37,016 nucleotides of DNA from assembly GCA_903932145.1 (NCBI GenBank), contig CAIZFE010000110.1, forward strand, positions 1-37,016. Reading direction: 5' to 3'. The stretch comes from an uncultured Rhodopila sp. Lineage in GTDB: Bacteria; Pseudomonadota; Alphaproteobacteria; Acetobacterales; Acetobacteraceae. The first letter of the stretch is position 1, and each line of letters opens with the position of its first letter. The notes beneath the pieces were generated by a model, which ran no database searches, was not told the origin of the DNA, and saw only the letters and a list, made by a program, of their open reading frames with translations. Positions 34,286 to 37,016 of the stretch are shown here, in pieces. A program made the translations under genes and the position numbers.

Positions 34286-35332
34286 TTGGCAAAATTCAAG
34301 ATCGCGACCCCGGCCGGGGCCAGCTTTACAACCGCTGGCGGCGGCTATGACTACGAGATGGGAGAGCTTGCAGGCATCGACGCGGAGATCGTCGAAGGCC
34401 CGGCGGATGAAGATGGTTTTATCAAATTCGCTCAGGATGCGGACGTTATCTACGGCAAGGGCATGAAATTCACCACCAAGGTAGTGCAGGGCCTGCCTGA
34501 AAAATGCCGGGCGATCGTGCTGGGCAGTGTGGGCGTGGACAGCGTCGATGTGCTGGCGGCCACGGCGCGCGGCATGCCGGTGACCAATTGCCCCGATACA
34601 TTCATCGAGGAAGTTGCCGATCACGCCATGATGCTGCTGCTGTCGTCGCATCGCCGCACGCTGGAACAGGACCGTATGGTTCGCGAAGGCCGCTGGCGCG
34701 AAGGCCGGCCGGCGCTGCTGCAGATTCCCCGCTTGATGGGCCAAACGCTGGGTCTGATCGCGTTCGGACACGTGGCGCGCGCGGTCGCCAAACGCGCGAA
34801 GCCGTTCGGCCTGCGGGTGATCGCCTATGACCCGTTCATCGAGGAACTGGTGATGGTAGAACATGGCGTGCTGCCGGTGACACTGGAAGACGTCCTGTCG
34901 CAGTCGGACTTCATTTCGATGCACGCACCCGCGACTCCCGAGGCGGAAGGCATGCTGATGGAGAAACATTTCCGTCAAATGAAGAAGACCGCCGTGTTCA
35001 TCAACACCGGCCGCGGGCCGACGGTGCAGGAATCGGCCCTGATCAAGGCGCTGTCCGAGGGTTGGATCGCCCATGCCGGCCTCGACGTGCTGGAGATCGA
35101 GCCACCAGGCAACAACAATCCGATCCTGGGCATGCCGAACGTCACCCTGTCCGCCCACACGGCATCGGCCTCCGCCCGGTTCGATCCGGCCAGGAAACGT
35201 CATGTCGGGCGCGAGCTTGGGCTGATCCTGAGTGGCAAATGGCCGATGAGCTGCGTCAACCCGGCCGTCCTGATGAAATCCAACCTGCGCCGCTGGCAGC
35301 CGATCTCGATGGAACGTGGTCCGAACAGCTAA
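34286..35332 (+). CDS. D-isomer specific 2-hydroxyacid dehydrogenase
   Basis: The 348-residue NAD-dependent enzyme has the Rossmann motif QTLGLIAFGHVARAVAKRAK (a G-x-I-x-x-G variant) with Asp182 in IAYDPF. The catalytic triad is R243 (NTGRGP), E272 (LEIEPP) and H291 (SAHTASAS). It resembles phosphoglycerate/hydroxypyruvate-type members but lacks a C-terminal ACT domain. The start TTG at 34286 has GGAG seven bases upstream; an in-frame ATG at 34229 would add 19 very basic residues without family similarity. It is co-oriented with the enolase-superfamily gene, and the two probably act on related acids. Confidence 0.9.
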   Translation: MAKFKIATPAGASFTTAGGGYDYEMGELAGIDAEIVEGPADEDGFIKFAQDADVIYGKGMKFTTKVVQGLPEKCRAIVLGSVGVDSVDVLAATARGMPVTNCPDTFIEEVADHAMMLLLSSHRRTLEQDRMVREGRWREGRPALLQIPRLMGQTLGLIAFGHVARAVAKRAKPFGLRVIAYDPFIEELVMVEHGVLPVTLEDVLSQSDFISMHAPATPEAEGMLMEKHFRQMKKTAVFINTGRGPTVQESALIKALSEGWIAHAGLDVLEIEPPGNNNPILGMPNVTLSAHTASASARFDPARKRHVGRELGLILSGKWPMSCVNPAVLMKSNLRRWQPISMERGPNS

Positions 35333-35340
35333 CGGCAATG

Positions 35341-35368
35341 ATGGCCGGGACCATCGCGTCCCGGCCAT
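35341..35368 (+). terminator. Hairpin after the hydroxyacid dehydrogenase gene
   Basis: ATGGCCGGGA (35341-35350) and TCCCGGCCAT (35359-35368) pair perfectly around an eight-base loop, eight bases past the stop. No T-tract follows, so this may be a weak terminator or another intergenic repeat. Confidence 0.5.
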
Positions 35369-35482
35369 GCCAGACCGCCCCCGGGTATCTCCGATAGTCG
35401 TGACCAGCCCCAATTTTTCGTGTAAGCGACAGCAACGGTCATACGCGGCCGCTGGTATACGGTCGAAAAGGGGATGTTGCAG

Positions 35483-35719
35483 ATGCCAGAATCCGTGGAG
35501 TCCGCCGAGGTCAGGCTCGAACGCCTGGAGGACATGGTGTCGCATCTACGTCATGACATCCGTGGTGCGATTTCCTCGACCTCGTTGATCGCGGATGTCC
35601 TGGCCGCGCATGGCGATCCGTTGGTGCAACGCGCGGGCAAAAGGATCGCGACGACCGTCGAACGGATTACGGCGCTGCTTGCCGCCACACAGGAACTCGT
35701 TCCGCCGCGCCGCCGGTAG
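35483..35719 (+). CDS. Stand-alone histidine-kinase DHp-like mini-protein
   Basis: The 78-residue protein is almost all helical. ERLEDMVSHLRHDIRGAISS looks like an H-box (phosphoacceptor His in HDIRG) followed by STSLIADVLAAHG and a second helix RAGKRIATTVERITALLAA. This is the two-helix dimerisation/phosphotransfer module of a histidine kinase without any ATPase domain. ATG 35483 has GGGG nine bases upstream; ATG 35474 overlaps that site. It could be a phosphotransfer or decoy protein in the manner of ChpT/Spo0B, or the remnant of a larger kinase; neither is proven. Confidence 0.65.
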   Translation: MPESVESAEVRLERLEDMVSHLRHDIRGAISSTSLIADVLAAHGDPLVQRAGKRIATTVERITALLAATQELVPPRRR

Positions 35720-35852
35720 TCTGCCTTGGCCATTCGCTTCTCACGCAATGGCGCCCATGCCCTTTGGCAGGGCTGCCCTTCGCGCCCTGACACTTGCCCA
35801 AAGCCAAACGGCTTCCTAAGTCGGACGGCAACAGACAAGGATTCCCCCTATC

Positions 35853-36554
35853 ATGATCCAGATTCGCCCCTTCGACTCGCTGGGCGCATTCCGCAATGAG
35901 TGGCTGAACGCCCACCACCACTTCAGCTTCGGGGGCTACCATGATCCCGAACGCATGGGCCTCGGTCGCCTGCGCGTGTGGAACGACGACGAGATCGCCC
36001 CCGGCACCGGTTTCGATCCGCACCCGCACCGTGACATGGAGATCGTCACCTATATCCGCGAGGGCGCGATCACCCACCGCGACAACCTCGGCAATGAAGG
36101 CCGCACGGAAGCGGGCGACGTGCAGGTGATGCACGCCGGCACCGGAATCACCCATGCCGAATACAACAGGGAGAAAACCCCCACCCGGCTGTTCCAGATT
36201 TGGATCATGCCGGATCGCCGCGGCGTGGCTCCGGGCTGGGGCACGAAGATTTTTCCGCGCGACAACAACGGCCTGTCGGTGCTGGCCAGTGGCCGAGCGT
36301 CTGACGCGGGTTCTGACGCGCTGACGCTGAATGCCGATGCCGCCGTGCTGGCCGGCACTTTGGCCGCCGGTCAGACGACCGAGTTGACGCTCGCACCCGG
36401 TCGCGCGGCTTACCTTGTCGCGGTCAACGGCTCTGTGACCGTGAATGGGATCATGGCCAACGCGCGCGACGGGGTGGCGATTTTGGACGAGCGCTCCGTG
36501 ACCATCACCGCGACCGAGGCGACCGAGATTGTGGTGGTTGACGTCGCCGCTTAG
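35853..36554 (+). CDS. Pirin family bicupin protein
   Basis: The 233-residue protein opens with MIQIRPFDSLGAF. The first cupin has the metal ligands FDPHPHRDMEIVTY (H57, H59) and GITHAEYN (H101, E103). The second domain has lost ligands, as in YhaK-type pirins. Some pirins are quercetinases; most have unknown function. It lies 133 bases after the DHp mini-gene with a modest ribosome site. Confidence 0.92.
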   Translation: MIQIRPFDSLGAFRNEWLNAHHHFSFGGYHDPERMGLGRLRVWNDDEIAPGTGFDPHPHRDMEIVTYIREGAITHRDNLGNEGRTEAGDVQVMHAGTGITHAEYNREKTPTRLFQIWIMPDRRGVAPGWGTKIFPRDNNGLSVLASGRASDAGSDALTLNADAAVLAGTLAAGQTTELTLAPGRAAYLVAVNGSVTVNGIMANARDGVAILDERSVTITATEATEIVVVDVAA

Positions 36555-36588
36555 GCGACGTCCACAAACAAGCGGATCCAAACCCGTT

Positions 36589-36617
36589 GTCATGGCCCGG
36601 CCTGTCCGGCCCATGAC
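36589..36617. repeat. Degenerate solo copy of the palindromic repeat element
   Basis: GTCATGGCCCGG (36589-36600) and CCGGCCCATGAC (36606-36617) pair with one mismatched step around CCTGT. It is a shortened relative of the intact copies at 6214 and 12141 and lies between the pirin gene and the convergent edge gene. Confidence 0.65.
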
Positions 36618-36703
36618 GATATGGTAACGATGTTCCTGTGGCGCGGTTATTTCTGAGCGTCGCTTTGGGCTCCGGTCAACATTCATGCTCCGGCATCCCG
36701 CCC

Positions 36704-37016
36704 TCACCCGGAGCGCCGCCGCTTCGACCCGCCCCGCTTCCGCTTACCTTTCCCGAACAAACCCGGCGGTCCGCCAGACCCGTACGTCGCCATCAGCCTC
36801 GATCGCGTGCCGCCGGGTTCGGCCGGCGGACCCGCCCGCAGCTCAGCGCCCACCTCGTTCAGCGCCTCGATCCACACCGCATCGATCTCGCGCTGCTCGG
36901 GCGAGGCCGTCGCCGCATCCGTCTCCAGCGTCGCCGCCACGGTCTGCATCGCATCGGCCCAATCCGTCCCGGTCAACCCGCCGGTCACCGGAGCCTCCGT
37001 TACCGGCTCAGACCCG
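36704..37016 (-). CDS. C-terminal part of an unidentified protein, cut by window edge
   Basis: The frame is open to the right edge of the window, so the gene probably begins outside it; a GTG at 36988 is only an internal candidate start. Visible are TDWADAMQTVAATLETDAATASPEQREI, AVWIEALNEVGAELRAGPPAEPGG, and a very basic end GKGKRKRGGSKRRRSG. The tail suggests nucleic-acid or ribosome contact, but no family is recognised. Confidence 0.55.
   Translation of the reverse strand, partial: GSEPVTEAPVTGGLTGTDWADAMQTVAATLETDAATASPEQREIDAVWIEALNEVGAELRAGPPAEPGGTRSRLMATYGSGGPPGLFGKGKRKRGGSKRRRSG

Noticed and set aside
35341..35368. Hairpin after the hydroxyacid dehydrogenase gene as a copy of the palindromic repeat family
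   Set aside because: The arms (ATGGCCGGGA) differ from the GTCATGGCCCGGCTTG arms and the loop has no GCGGCACC core.
1..37016. CRISPR array, rRNA, tRNA or complete insertion sequence
   Set aside because: No regularly spaced direct repeats with unique spacers, no tRNA cloverleaf or rRNA signature, and no transposase were found by eye.

Overview
The window looks like a chromosomal segment of a GC-rich alphaproteobacterium, most likely of the Acetobacteraceae/Rhodospirillales type. This is inferred from gene content and style, not from a database search. The pointers are the glyQ-glyS-ppdK order, a cytochrome c gene divergent from a kdsB-pheA operon, a fused 1140-residue indolepyruvate:ferredoxin oxidoreductase, an MqsR/MqsA pair of the alphaproteobacterial sort, a TTAA-N7-TTAA (CtrA-type) box, and GC-rich palindromic intergenic repeats.

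Layout. Positions 1-1450 hold gene wreckage on the minus strand: a broken MntA/HepT toxin-antitoxin pair and a conserved-looking gene with an internal deletion. Next is a minus-strand operon for glycyl-tRNA synthetase (glyQ, glyS) and pyruvate phosphate dikinase (ppdK). A plus-strand run follows: a lipocalin lipoprotein, a second lipoprotein, and a two-gene alkylation-repair operon (Ada-AlkA fusion, then Ogt). At 10.6 kb an AAA ATPase with a PD-(D/E)XK-like C-terminus sits directly behind three AT-rich 15-bp repeats. From 12.3 to 16.1 kb there is a complete minus-strand ABC importer operon (binding protein, fused permease, ATPase), divergent from a phytanoyl-CoA dioxygenase-type oxygenase. From 17.7 to 21.7 kb the giant indolepyruvate oxidoreductase is divergent from an Lrp/AsnC regulator with a near-perfect operator between them.

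The 21.7-24 kb part is an accessory patch. mqsR carries an amber codon at position 8, its mqsA antitoxin is intact, a small gene is frameshifted at a C7 tract, and an Uma2-family gene follows. Isocitrate lyase (24.3-25.9 kb) has a TTTACA-rich upstream region and a strong terminator. Then come a DUF4440-like secreted protein and a class II aldolase, a truncated PIN toxin, a single-domain response regulator behind a CtrA-type box, a HisN-type phosphatase with a membrane cytochrome c, and the kdsB-pheA-enoyl-CoA hydratase operon. The last 4 kb hold a small lipoprotein, an enolase-superfamily dehydratase/racemase paired with a D-2-hydroxyacid dehydrogenase, a stand-alone histidine-kinase DHp-like mini-protein, a pirin, and the C-terminal end of an unidentified gene.

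Most of the window is ordinary core metabolism. The points most worth a second look are the cluster of decayed toxin-antitoxin modules (HepT/MntA, MqsR, PIN), the iteron-like repeats at the ATPase start, the operator-promoter of mqsRA that implies a leaderless message, and the solo DHp protein.
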